Below, piece after piece: positions 44,753 through 53,540 of a stretch of 64,000 nt of DNA. Positions within the stretch are counted from its first letter, which is position 1; the number at the start of each line of letters is the position of its first letter. The DNA is from JAFGRU01 sp963665915 (GTDB lineage: Bacteria > Desulfobacterota > Desulfuromonadia > Desulfuromonadales > JAAYDE01), in the NCBI GenBank assembly GCA_963665915.2, contig CAXXSG010000010.1:66435-130434 (forward strand), written 5' to 3'. The notes under the pieces were generated by a model, which was given only the letters and a program-made list of their open reading frames with translations, was not told where the DNA came from and made no database searches. The translations under genes and the position numbers were made by a program.

Positions 44753-44958
44753 AACCCGGATTAGTCATGAAATCTTCTGTTGCAACCGTGCGCACGCCAT
44801 TCAAAGCCGTGCTCGCTCCTTGCTCTTCGACCTGCTGCAAGTACGCCTGCAGCCTGTCCGCCGCACAGCTATGGCAGGCGGGAGCAACTCATTGCGCTTG
44901 GCTTGATCTGAAGCACACTTGCCGGTTTCGCGACAAAGCCTCATGAATAAACCGGGTT
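44753..44958. repeat. Foldback repeat with terminal inverted repeats, copy 2 (MITE-like)
   Basis: This 206-bp copy of the element at 6527-6705 lies in the 463-base gap between the M16 and M23 peptidase genes. The ends form an 18-bp inverted repeat with 16 matches (AACCCGGATTAGTCATGA against the complement of 44941-44958). It carries an extra GC-rich internal segment of roughly 30-40 bases (about 44855-44890) absent from copy 1. No transposase and no clear target-site duplication are seen. The left part of the gap (44537-44752) has no gene. Confidence 0.8.
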
Positions 44959-44999
44959 GATAGCTTTTTGCCAAAAACACCCGGAATGGTAAGGCGCAT

Positions 45000-46322
45000 A
45001 TGACCATAGATTTTAAAACTCCTCGGAACTTCAAAAAAAACTCAAGCGTACGTTTTAACTGGAAAATCATTTCCCTGGCTTTGGCGGGTATCTTTCTGGC
45101 CAGCTATTTTATCTTCACCAGTCAGCAGGTGCCTTCTGCTTCGGAAGCCCGGGTGACCCCGGAAAAAATGGCTGAAGACCTGCCGGCATCAAAGATCGCT
45201 GAGGTTGTGGTTCCGGAGATCAAGCGGGAGGTTCTCGAAGGAGCCATTAAATCCGGTGATACGATCACCAGTCTTTTTTCCGATGTTTTCTCACCTCGGG
45301 AGATTCTTCTTCTGGCGCGAAAATGTAAAGATATTTTCGCGCTTTCGCGGATTCGGGCGGGGAATCTCTACCAGATCCATCTTGCCGATGGAAGTTTTGA
45401 TAAATTTATTTATGATATTGACGATCAGGACCAGCTCATCATAAAAAAAGCCGAAAACGGTTTTGAGGTGGCCCGATCGCCGATCGCTTATGAATTGAAG
45501 CAGGAGGTGGTTCAGACCACTATCCTGTCGAGTCTTTTCAACGCTATCAACGAAGCGGGAGAAAGGCCTGATCTGGCGATTTCACTGGCGGATATTTTTG
45601 CCTGGGATATCGATTTTATCCGTGATATTCGGGAAGGTGATTCTTTCAAGGTTCTGGTGGAAAAACGTTTCCGCGATGGAGAATTTTTTGGTTACGGAGA
45701 CATCCTGGCTGCGGAATTCGACAATAACGGTGAAATTTTCAAGGCGTTTCTGTTTAAAGTTAAAGATGGCCATCCGGATTATTTTGATGACAAAGGCAAA
45801 AGCGTACGAAAGGCTTTTCTAAAAGCACCCCTGTCTTTTTCCCGAATTTCCTCCGGTTTTACCAATCGCCGCTTCCATCCTATTTTAAAACGGTATAAGC
45901 CTCATCGTGCTATTGATTATGCGGCCCCGACAGGCACTCCCATTCATTCGGTCGGGAAAGGCATTGTCACTCGAAAAGGATACACCAAGTACAACGGACG
46001 CTATGTCCGCGTTCGCCATAACAGCATTTATGAAACGCATTATAACCATATGAGTCGTTTTGCCAAAGGAGTCAAAGTCGGGAGTCGGGTTGCGCAGGGC
46101 CAGACCATCGGTTTTGTGGGCTCCTCCGGTTTGGCCACAGGCCCTCATCTTGATTTCCGCATGTACAAAAATGGCACTTCCATCAATCCCTTGAAGGTTA
46201 AAGCACCCCCTGTCGCTCCGGTTCCGAAGGAGTTGATGGCCGAGTTTAACAAGATCAAATCAACGTACGCGACTTATTTCGAGGCGGAAGTTCCGATCCA
46301 GATTTCCTCGCTTCAGCAATAG
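45000..46322 (+). CDS. M23 family peptidase
   Basis: This 440-residue envelope protein has an N-terminal membrane anchor (WKIISLALAGIFLASYFIF), a LysM/OapA-like domain (about 80-160) and a C-terminal LytM/M23 domain (about 285-400) of the MepM endopeptidase type, which cuts peptidoglycan cross-links. The first zinc ligands are in HRAIDYAAP. The final motif is HLDFRM instead of the usual HLHF, so the third zinc ligand is Asp. HYNHM is intact. This may be a variant active site or a regulatory protein. The ATG at 45000 directly follows the foldback repeat copy. Confidence 0.87.
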   Translation: MTIDFKTPRNFKKNSSVRFNWKIISLALAGIFLASYFIFTSQQVPSASEARVTPEKMAEDLPASKIAEVVVPEIKREVLEGAIKSGDTITSLFSDVFSPREILLLARKCKDIFALSRIRAGNLYQIHLADGSFDKFIYDIDDQDQLIIKKAENGFEVARSPIAYELKQEVVQTTILSSLFNAINEAGERPDLAISLADIFAWDIDFIRDIREGDSFKVLVEKRFRDGEFFGYGDILAAEFDNNGEIFKAFLFKVKDGHPDYFDDKGKSVRKAFLKAPLSFSRISSGFTNRRFHPILKRYKPHRAIDYAAPTGTPIHSVGKGIVTRKGYTKYNGRYVRVRHNSIYETHYNHMSRFAKGVKVGSRVAQGQTIGFVGSSGLATGPHLDFRMYKNGTSINPLKVKAPPVAPVPKELMAEFNKIKSTYATYFEAEVPIQISSLQQ

Positions 46323-46329
46323 GTTGTTT

Positions 46330-46449
46330 AGGCTGAAGACTGAGGACGGTTAGGAAAAACCTTTTACCTTCAGTCTTCCGACCTTCGGTCTTTTACCGGC
46401 TACTTTTTTCAGTTTTCCCTTCAGTCTTCGGTCTTTCGACCTTCAGTCC
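46330..46449. repeat. CTTCAGTC-type inverted repeat region
   Basis: Several copies of CTTCAGTCTTC, ACCTTCGGTCTT and their complement GCTGAAGACTGA fill the gap between the M23 gene and the MshEN gene. The same motif recurs at 53200-53530 and 58214-58313. The arms can pair as GACTGAAG/CTTCAGTC hairpins. No T-run follows, so it is not a simple terminator. Confidence 0.65.
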
Positions 46450-46513
46450 CCCTGTTTTGGTTCAGTGCTTGCATTATGCCAAGAGGAGATTTTGTAATCC
46501 TTCAGGAGGTTGC

Positions 46514-47629
46514 ATGCCTTTCAAGCTTGGAGAAATCCTTGTTAAAGAAAAAATGATCACCGCTTCCCAGTTGGAAGAGGCGCTGAAATATCAGGTGTTG
46601 TACGCTGGAAAAATCGGAATTAACCTGATCGAGATGGGCTTTGTCAAGGAAGAGGATATCGCCCGGATGTTGAGCAGGAAATTCAATCTGCCATATATTG
46701 AGCCGGAAAAGTTGAACTACGTCCCTTCGGAAGTAATATCTCTTATTCCAGCTGAACTGGCTGCCCGCTATTCAATCGTTCCTATTGGTCTGGAAAGAAA
46801 AAAGTTGACAGTTGCGATGGCCAATCCAACGGATCTGGAAGTGATCGATGAAATTGCTTTCCGTACCGGGTTTGTGATTCTTCCAGTCGTAACTCCTGAA
46901 TTGAGTTTGACTCATGCCCTGAAAAAGTACTATAAAATTCAAAGGGAAATGCGCCCTGCTCAGGAAAAATTGGAAGTTCTTCAGAAAAAGATTCGATATG
47001 CTGAAGCTGTGTCTGAAGTTCAACCTGACTCAGGCTTTCATCCGGCTGCAGAGGTGAGTGAAACAAAAAATGAATCAGAAACCCACTTGAAGTTGGTGGA
47101 AACCGAGGCAAAAACGTCACCTCCGGATTCTGATGATGGTATCCTTACGTTAGAAACAACTTCAAAAGGGCTGGCGAATGTCACAAGTCGGAATGATGTC
47201 GCTGCCATTCTGACCCGTTTTGCATCTCAGATGTTTAAAAGGACGGTATTATTTGTGGTCAGGGGAGATCTGGCCATGGGGTGGGTCGCCGATGTTGAGG
47301 GAGCCCTGGTTGATAATTTTGACGAGGTTCAAATCCCGCTAGATGACGCTTCCGTTCTTAAAACTCTTGTAGATAGCAAAAAATGCTATGTTGGGCCTGT
47401 TCCATTTTCTCTTTTAAACTCCCGGATACTTTCTTCTTTCGGTGGAACTTTCCAGGATTCGGCCATTCTGGTGCCATTGATCATTCTGGGTCGCGTGGTA
47501 GCTATTCTTTATGTGGATGGTGAAAATACCCATTCGAAAGATTACCTTTTTGAGCTGCAAAGGCTTGTTGCCAAGGCGTCCATGTCCCTTGAAATTCTCA
47601 TCCTCAAGAAAAAAATCCTCATGATGTAA
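46514..47629 (+). CDS. MshEN (GspE N-terminal) domain protein with C-terminal GAF-like domain
   Basis: This 371-residue protein begins with an MshEN domain (about 1-155: MPFKLGEILVKEKMITASQL, IPAELAARYSIVPIGLERKK, VAMANPTDLEVIDEI), the c-di-GMP or nucleotide-binding module of type IV pilus and type II secretion ATPases. It lacks the ATPase domain. After a charged linker, residues about 230-371 resemble a GAF-type domain (VTSRNDVAAILTRFASQMFK, AILVPLIILGRVVAILYVD). It may be a stand-alone signal receiver. The ATG at 46514 has AGGAGGT just upstream. Confidence 0.78.
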   Translation: MPFKLGEILVKEKMITASQLEEALKYQVLYAGKIGINLIEMGFVKEEDIARMLSRKFNLPYIEPEKLNYVPSEVISLIPAELAARYSIVPIGLERKKLTVAMANPTDLEVIDEIAFRTGFVILPVVTPELSLTHALKKYYKIQREMRPAQEKLEVLQKKIRYAEAVSEVQPDSGFHPAAEVSETKNESETHLKLVETEAKTSPPDSDDGILTLETTSKGLANVTSRNDVAAILTRFASQMFKRTVLFVVRGDLAMGWVADVEGALVDNFDEVQIPLDDASVLKTLVDSKKCYVGPVPFSLLNSRILSSFGGTFQDSAILVPLIILGRVVAILYVDGENTHSKDYLFELQRLVAKASMSLEILILKKKILMM

Positions 47630-48360
47630 AAAACCGCTCTAAGTTGGCGCCGTTTAAAAATCTAATTAAGTTTGCACCCTTAGTGAAAAAACGATATTTT
47701 GAAAACTCAAGGTTGTGCCTGTAATAAATTGGAAATCCTGGCCTCCTCAAGTTTGAAGGCAGGTTGAAAAACTTAACATTTCCTGTATTCTTTGCGAGTC
47801 ATAACTTATTTTGCTTCCTGGCAGACTAAACAGGGAGTGCAAATGCCCCAAACTTTTGTCCGCTTCAGACAAAAGCTCTTCCACCCATTCACATCGAGAG
47901 AAAACAATAAAACCTGTTTCGACTTAATAGTTTTGCAGTTTTTAGCCGATTTCGATCAAGCTGGATATTCGGAAACGTGCTGTGAGAGTTCTTCTTCTAA
48001 CTGGCAGAGCAGCTTTTTTGCGAGAAATGGCTTATTTTTTTTCTGGATTCAAGATATCATGTACCAGCATTTATGTATCATTATGTTTCTTTCCATTATA
48101 TTTAAGTGAAAGTTTTTGGCGCGCCCGTGGTATTGGTGTAAAACTTGCTCACTTTTCTTATAAGTTTAAGGTAGTTGGAAACTCTTTCGCTTTGTCTGGC
48201 TATGTGGCGGGTGATATTCTCACGGGATGTTTGAGTTTTTATTGCCGTTTGGGTTGAGGGTTTTTGAGTGTAAAAACCAGACGACTTAACCCATTAATTC
48301 TGAAAATACTTTTATTGATTGTTACTTAAATTAGTTCAGCTGTTTTAGGAGGTTCTTGCC
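47630..48360. other. Long intergenic region before the EPS locus, doubtful ORF only
   Basis: About 730 bases precede the TPR lipoprotein gene. A frame at 47982-48257 (91 codons, starting MRVLLLTGRAAFLREMAYFF) has aromatic and hydrophobic content, but no ribosome site and no recognised domain. I do not call it a gene. The right end has the AGGAGG site of the next gene (48347-48352). The region could hold the main promoter of the locus or a gene remnant. Confidence 0.35.
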
Positions 48361-51012
48361 TTGTTTAAAAAAGTTCTTTGTTTATTTATTTTTTTTCTTC
48401 TTGTTTTCGGCTGCACAGACCAGACGAAAGAGAGCCTTTTTCAAGAGGGCATTAAGCTTTCCGAGCAAAAAAATTATCGGGGGGCCGTTGTCCTTCTTAA
48501 AAACTGTCTGGAAAAAGATCCCAACTATTTTGAGGCGCGATATTATCTGGGAGAGGCCTATCTTTATACCGGAAAGTTTGAAAAAGCTGAAAAAGAGTTT
48601 TTGAAAGTATTGAAACAGGGAGGCGGGTTTGCGGAGCTGCCTCTAAAGCTTGGAGAGGTTTATCTTTATACTGAACGACCTGATCTCGCGATTAAAGAGG
48701 CGGAAAAATTTCTGGGATCAAATGCCGCCACTTTGGAAGCCTATGACCTTTTGGGGCGAGCTTTTGCAGTAAAAAAAGATTTTGGAACAGCGGAGAAACA
48801 TTTCAGGACAGCACTCGATTTGGAGAAAAATAATGCCAACACCGGTATTAACCTGGTCAGAGTTCTGCTCGCACAAAAAAGGAATACAGAGGCACGGCAG
48901 AAGTTGGTTGAGATTACCCGGGACCATGAAAAAAACAAAACCGCCTGGTCCCTTTTGGCCCGGCTTGAAGCTTCTAACAGAAATATTGATGGTGCCTTGA
49001 AGGCGTACGAAAAACTTAGCCAGATCGACCCATCGGACACCACATCGATGTACATGAAGGGGCGCATTCTGCTCAGTCAGGGAAGGGTTCCGGAAGGGGA
49101 TCAGGTAGCTGATGACATAATAAAGCGTTCCCCCGAATCTGCTCAAGGACCCCTTCTGAAAGGTCTTTCCCTTTATTCGCAGAAAAAACACGAGGAAGCT
49201 ATTGTCCAGCTTCAGAAATCGCTCAGCATTTCACCTGACCTGATGGGTTATTATTTCCTCGGGCTTTCCTATTACAATTCTCAAAAACTTGAGCTTGCCC
49301 TCAATCAGTTTCAGAAAGTTCTTGATTCTCAGCCGGAATTTCTTCAGCCAAGAGTTATGGTTGCTATGACTTTTCTAAAACAGAAGCGGTTCGAAGATAC
49401 GATTATTGAGTGTGAAAAGATGCTCAAAAAACACCCTTCTAACGGCCTGCTCCATAATATCCTTGGAAGTGCTTATATGGGGGAAGGAGAACTTGAAAAA
49501 GCTGTTGAGGAATTTGATAAAGCTGTTGAACTGGACCCGCGACTGGCGGATGCTCATTTCAAGAAAGGGCTTTTTTCCATAAAGAGCGGGAACTTGGAAG
49601 AGGCGGAGGACCAGCTTGCTACTGCCGTATCGCTGGCTCCGGAGGCTCTGAATACCAGAATTGTCCTGGCTTCCTATTACCTTCGTCAGCAGGATTATTC
49701 CAAAGCCATTGAGACGCTGGAGAAAGGGTTAACCGGCCAAATGCAGGATGCCGTTCTTTATAATTACCTTTCTCTGGCTTATTTTTCTCAAAACAAACCG
49801 GAAAAAGCCTTGGCCAGCCTTGAAAAAGCAAAAAAGGCCAAACCGGATTTTTTCCCGCCTTATTTTAATCTTGCATCCTATTTTGGGAAAAAGGGGGCTT
49901 TGGAAAAAGCCCGGGAACAATACCTGGCGGTTTTGGAAAAAGATCCTGCGAATTTAAGAGCATTAATGGGGATGGCTGCTACTAGTGAAATGCAGCAAAA
50001 AGATGAGGAGGTCTTGGCTTATTTGCAAAGAGCAAAAGAGACCAACAATGCCTTCGGGTTTGTTGCTTTGATAAGTTATTACAACAAAAAAGGGCAACCT
50101 GATCAAGCTTTAAAGGTTTTGGATGAAGGTCTGCGAATGGAGCCTCGAAATATTACATTCCTGAATATGCAGGGCCAGATGCTGTTAAAAAAGAAAGATT
50201 TTAACGGAGCGGAGGCCGCTTTTAAGATGCTGGAATCTGTCGGCCCCGGTAAAGGATATCCCTCTTTGATAAAAATGTATCAACTTCAGGGGGAGACTAA
50301 AAAAGCGGAGGACCTGGCGCAAAGCGTGATCAAATCTGCTCCCGGTTCCCCTTACGGGTTTTTACTTTCGGCCTCGATTTTTGAGCAGCAGAAGAATTTC
50401 AAGGCTGCGCTAAGAACCTTGGAAGAAGGTCTGGAAAGCAATCAGGGAAATCCAAACCTGTTGATGGGAATAGGTTCCATTTATGCGAAACTCCAAAAGC
50501 CGGACGTGGCTTTGGATATTTATCAACAGCTTTTGGGTAAGAACCCGGCTTTTTACCCCGCAATGTACGCCATTGGCTCGATATATGATAAAATTGGCAA
50601 GAAAAAAAGAGCCTTAGAGTATTACGAAGAGGTCCTCAAAAAGAACCGGAATCATACACCGACCCTTAATAACTTGGCCTATCTTTACGCGGTTAATTAT
50701 GGAGAATTTGAAAAAGCCGTTGATCTGGCCATGAGAGCCTATCGCAATGAACCGGGAAATCCATACGTTCTTGATACGTTAGGGTTTGTTCTGTTGAAGC
50801 AGGGGAAAAACAAGGAAGCATCCACCCTTTTGGACAAAGCTAATACTCTGCTTCCCGGAACTCCCTCCATTGAATATCATATTGCTTTGGCCGCTTTAAA
50901 TGCCGGCGAGAAGGAAAGGGCGGTTGAGTATTTGCGTAAAGCGCTTGCGTCCAAGGATTTTCCTGAAAAAGAAGAAGCGAAAAACCTGTTGAATAAGGTG
51001 GCAGAACAATAG
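48361..51012 (+). CDS. prsT: PEP-CTERM/exosortase system TPR-repeat lipoprotein (PrsT-like)
   Basis: This 883-residue lipoprotein has signal sequence FKKVLCLFIFFLLVFGC, with lipidated Cys18. The rest is a long array of more than twenty TPR repeats (LFQEGIKLSEQKNYRGAVVL at the start, NLAYLYAVNYGEFEKAVDLA near the end). This length and order match the TPR lipoprotein family that opens exosortase-A polysaccharide loci. It is thought to act as an envelope scaffold for secretion or assembly. The start is TTG at 48361 with AGGAGG nine bases upstream. The next gene follows by 15 bases. Confidence 0.88.
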   Translation: MFKKVLCLFIFFLLVFGCTDQTKESLFQEGIKLSEQKNYRGAVVLLKNCLEKDPNYFEARYYLGEAYLYTGKFEKAEKEFLKVLKQGGGFAELPLKLGEVYLYTERPDLAIKEAEKFLGSNAATLEAYDLLGRAFAVKKDFGTAEKHFRTALDLEKNNANTGINLVRVLLAQKRNTEARQKLVEITRDHEKNKTAWSLLARLEASNRNIDGALKAYEKLSQIDPSDTTSMYMKGRILLSQGRVPEGDQVADDIIKRSPESAQGPLLKGLSLYSQKKHEEAIVQLQKSLSISPDLMGYYFLGLSYYNSQKLELALNQFQKVLDSQPEFLQPRVMVAMTFLKQKRFEDTIIECEKMLKKHPSNGLLHNILGSAYMGEGELEKAVEEFDKAVELDPRLADAHFKKGLFSIKSGNLEEAEDQLATAVSLAPEALNTRIVLASYYLRQQDYSKAIETLEKGLTGQMQDAVLYNYLSLAYFSQNKPEKALASLEKAKKAKPDFFPPYFNLASYFGKKGALEKAREQYLAVLEKDPANLRALMGMAATSEMQQKDEEVLAYLQRAKETNNAFGFVALISYYNKKGQPDQALKVLDEGLRMEPRNITFLNMQGQMLLKKKDFNGAEAAFKMLESVGPGKGYPSLIKMYQLQGETKKAEDLAQSVIKSAPGSPYGFLLSASIFEQQKNFKAALRTLEEGLESNQGNPNLLMGIGSIYAKLQKPDVALDIYQQLLGKNPAFYPAMYAIGSIYDKIGKKKRALEYYEEVLKKNRNHTPTLNNLAYLYAVNYGEFEKAVDLAMRAYRNEPGNPYVLDTLGFVLLKQGKNKEASTLLDKANTLLPGTPSIEYHIALAALNAGEKERAVEYLRKALASKDFPEKEEAKNLLNKVAEQ

Positions 51013-51027
51013 CTGGGGCATGTCATT

Positions 51028-52401
51028 ATGAATAGAAACGCTATTTTCCTGATGGGAGGGGATTTTTTTTTCGCGGCATTTGCGTACTTCTGTGGTTTTT
51101 TGCTGCAACCTTATGCCGTTTCTTTTCCCGGAAATGGGTTTTTGGGTAAGGAGTTCGCGAAAATCCTGATTTTTATTGTGGTGTTGCTTATAACCACCTA
51201 TTTTTCCGAGCTTTACAACCTTGAAAAATTATTTGCAAAACATGAGATAGTGTTCCGCTTGGGCGTTTCCCTGCTTCTGGCTTTTATGGCTCTTTCCTGG
51301 TTTTACTATGTTTTTCCTCAGCTTACCGGTGGGCGCTATGTTTTGGTTATAGGATTGTTTTTATTCGGGCTTGCCCAGTTCTGGTGGCATAAATTTTATT
51401 ATTCCTTTTTGCAGCTTCCCGGCATTGCCAAGCGGGTTCTTATTTTTGGGGTTGGACCGATGGCGCTAGAAATGAGGGAGGTGCTCCAAGAAAAAGCTCC
51501 GGACTGTATTTTCTCAGGTTATATTAAGCCCATGGGGGATATGGTAACAGTTCCGGAGGGAGAGATCCTGGGCTTGGAAGACAGCTTGATTGAAGTTGCC
51601 AAAAAGGAAAAGGCGGCCAAAATAATAGTATCCCTTTCCGAGAGACGGGGGATTTTGCCTGTCCGGGAATTGCTCCGTTGTAAATTTGCCGGGATTGATG
51701 TGGTTGAAAATACGACATTTTTTGAAGAGATGACAGGTAAGCTCATGCTTGAAAGGACAAACCCAAGTTGGTTCTTGTTTTCCAACAGTTTCAAGGTCAC
51801 TCCATTTACGCTGTTTACCAAATTCAATAAACGGGTATTTGATATTATTTTCGCTTTGCTCGGCCTCCTGGTTGCTCTTCCCATTATGCCGATTATTGCT
51901 ATCCTGATAAAAATAGGCTCGCCGGGAAAAATTCTTTTTCGCCAGGTTCGGGTCGGAGTCGACGAAAGACCTTTTCTCCTCAATAAATTTCGCACCATGC
52001 GAGAGAATGCCGAAAAGACTTCAGGTGCCGTCTGGGCTCAGGAAGATGATCCGAGGGCTACCAAAATGGGAAAGCTTTTGCGGAAAACACGCTTGGATGA
52101 AATTCCACAATTGATCAATGTCCTAAGGGGTGACATGAGCTTTGTGGGGCCTCGCCCTGAACGACCTGAGTTTGTTGAAAAACTGAATGAGAAGTACAGT
52201 TATTACTCCAAAAGACACTCTGTAAAGCCGGGAATTACCGGATGGGCTCAGGTCAGGTACCCTTATGGAGCATCCATGGAAGACTCCTTGGAAAAGCTCA
52301 AATATGATCTTTATTACATCAAAAACTACTCCTTAAAACTTGATTTTTTTATCATATTGGAGACAATCAAAGTTGTTTCTTTTGGAAGAGGAGGTAGATA
52401 A
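51028..52401 (+). CDS. Undecaprenyl-phosphate sugar-phosphate transferase, exosortase-locus type
   Basis: This 457-residue polyprenyl-phosphate hexose-1-phosphate transferase of the WcaJ/EpsB type adds the first sugar of the polymer repeat to the lipid carrier. Residues 1-140 have four membrane helices. A CoA-binding-like nucleotide domain follows (RVLIFGVGPMALEM). A fifth helix (FDIIFALLGLLVALPIMPII) leads to the catalytic domain with KFRTMRENAE, RKTRLDEIPQLINVLRGDMS and FVGPRPERPEF. It overlaps no neighbour but touches the export protein gene directly. Confidence 0.93.
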   Translation: MNRNAIFLMGGDFFFAAFAYFCGFLLQPYAVSFPGNGFLGKEFAKILIFIVVLLITTYFSELYNLEKLFAKHEIVFRLGVSLLLAFMALSWFYYVFPQLTGGRYVLVIGLFLFGLAQFWWHKFYYSFLQLPGIAKRVLIFGVGPMALEMREVLQEKAPDCIFSGYIKPMGDMVTVPEGEILGLEDSLIEVAKKEKAAKIIVSLSERRGILPVRELLRCKFAGIDVVENTTFFEEMTGKLMLERTNPSWFLFSNSFKVTPFTLFTKFNKRVFDIIFALLGLLVALPIMPIIAILIKIGSPGKILFRQVRVGVDERPFLLNKFRTMRENAEKTSGAVWAQEDDPRATKMGKLLRKTRLDEIPQLINVLRGDMSFVGPRPERPEFVEKLNEKYSYYSKRHSVKPGITGWAQVRYPYGASMEDSLEKLKYDLYYIKNYSLKLDFFIILETIKVVSFGRGGR

Positions 52402-53199
52402 ATGAAAATGAAATATTTTGCTGTTGCTTTTTTCAGCTTGTTTCTTTTGATGTGTTCTCAGGTTTTTGCTGAAGATTACATTATCGGAGAAGGGGATGTT
52501 CTTGGCGTTTCCGTGTGGGGAGAGCCCGAACTTAGCGTCCAGGTAACGGTTCGTCCCGACGGCAAGATCACTTTGCCTGCCGCTGGAGATGTCAAGGCGT
52601 CTGGACAGACGCCCACCGGTTTGAGTAAAAATATCAGCAAGGTTTTAAGAAGATATGTTCAGCAACCGATTGTGACCGTTACCGTTTCCCAGATCACAAA
52701 CAACCGAATTTATGTTTCCGGGGGCGGGGTTCCTTCTGAAGTTGTTGAGATGCCGGGGAAAACCATGCTTTTTAAGTTTCTATGCAGATTTGAAAATCTG
52801 GAGAATGCTGATTTGAAACGTTCCTATATAATGCGAAAAGGGGGGAAAATAGAAACGGACTTCTATCGTCTTTTCGTAAAAGGAGATTTTTCCCAAGACG
52901 TTGAATTGCAAGCTGACGATATAGTTTTTCTTCCGACCAACGAACATAATAAGATATATGTTGTCGGTGCAGTGAATCAGCCTACCTATATTTTTTACCG
53001 TGAAGGGATAAAAGTACTGGATGCGATTCTGGAGGCCGGTGGTTTTACCGAGTTTGCCAAATTGAATAGTGTTACAATTCTTCGAGGCGAGGATAGAATA
53101 AAAGTTCGTCTCAAGGAGGTCATGAAAGGCAAGGATTCCGCCATGAACATTTTCCTCAGGCCGGGGGATTATATTATGGTGGAAGAAGGGTTGTTTTAA
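52402..53199 (+). CDS. Wza-type polysaccharide export protein
   Basis: This 265-residue exported protein has a signal peptide (KYFAVAFFSLFLLMCSQVFA). A poly-export domain (YIIGEGDVLGVSVWGEPEL, VTVRPDGKITLPAAGDV) and two SLBB segments follow (NRIYVSGGGVPSEVVEM, KIYVVGAVNQPTYIFYR). It should form the periplasmic/outer-membrane channel of the exopolysaccharide secretion path. It begins directly after the stop of the sugar transferase. It is shorter than Wza and lacks a clear lipobox. Confidence 0.92.
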   Translation: MKMKYFAVAFFSLFLLMCSQVFAEDYIIGEGDVLGVSVWGEPELSVQVTVRPDGKITLPAAGDVKASGQTPTGLSKNISKVLRRYVQQPIVTVTVSQITNNRIYVSGGGVPSEVVEMPGKTMLFKFLCRFENLENADLKRSYIMRKGGKIETDFYRLFVKGDFSQDVELQADDIVFLPTNEHNKIYVVGAVNQPTYIFYREGIKVLDAILEAGGFTEFAKLNSVTILRGEDRIKVRLKEVMKGKDSAMNIFLRPGDYIMVEEGLF

Positions 53200-53540
53200 A
53201 CTCAGGTTGAAGACCTTCAGGCTGAAGGAAAAAGCTTTTACCGCAAAGGACGCAGAGGACGCAAAGAAGAAAAGCTGGAAGAACTGAGACTGAAACGAAA
53301 AGCTGCGGTCGAAGACGGAAGGAAATAGCTTTTACCGCAAAGGACGCAGAGGACGCAAAGAAGAAAAGCCGGAAGAACTAAGACTGAAAGGAAAAGCTGA
53401 GGTCAAAGACGGAAGAAAAAAGGTGAGGCAGGTTGAAGACTATTAAGACTGAAGACTTTTAGGTTTTCAATCGGCCTTCAGCCTTCGGATTAAACCCCTT
53501 GCGCCAACAGTCTTCAGCCTTCAGACTAAATACCTAAAAA
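53200..53540. repeat. Repeat-filled gap with a 95-bp tandem duplication
   Basis: The gap begins and ends with CTTCAG-type repeats (GAAGACCTTCAGGCTGAAGG near 53208; CAGTCTTCAGCCTTCAG near 53508). Its centre holds two tandem copies, starting at 53233 and 53328 (period 95 bases), of AGCTTTTACCGCAAAGGACG followed by CAGAGGACGCAAAGAAGAAAAG and a diverging tail. This core is the CGC-AAAG motif of the palindromic repeats further downstream. No gene is supported. Confidence 0.8.

Noticed and set aside
44753..44958. Foldback element as a complete insertion sequence
   Set aside because: Only about 200 bases, no transposase frame and no clear target duplication; kept as a MITE-like repeat.
47792..48109. 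105-codon frame starting MRVITYFASWQTKQG
   Set aside because: No ribosome site, no domain, and composition like non-coding DNA; described only as part of the long gap.
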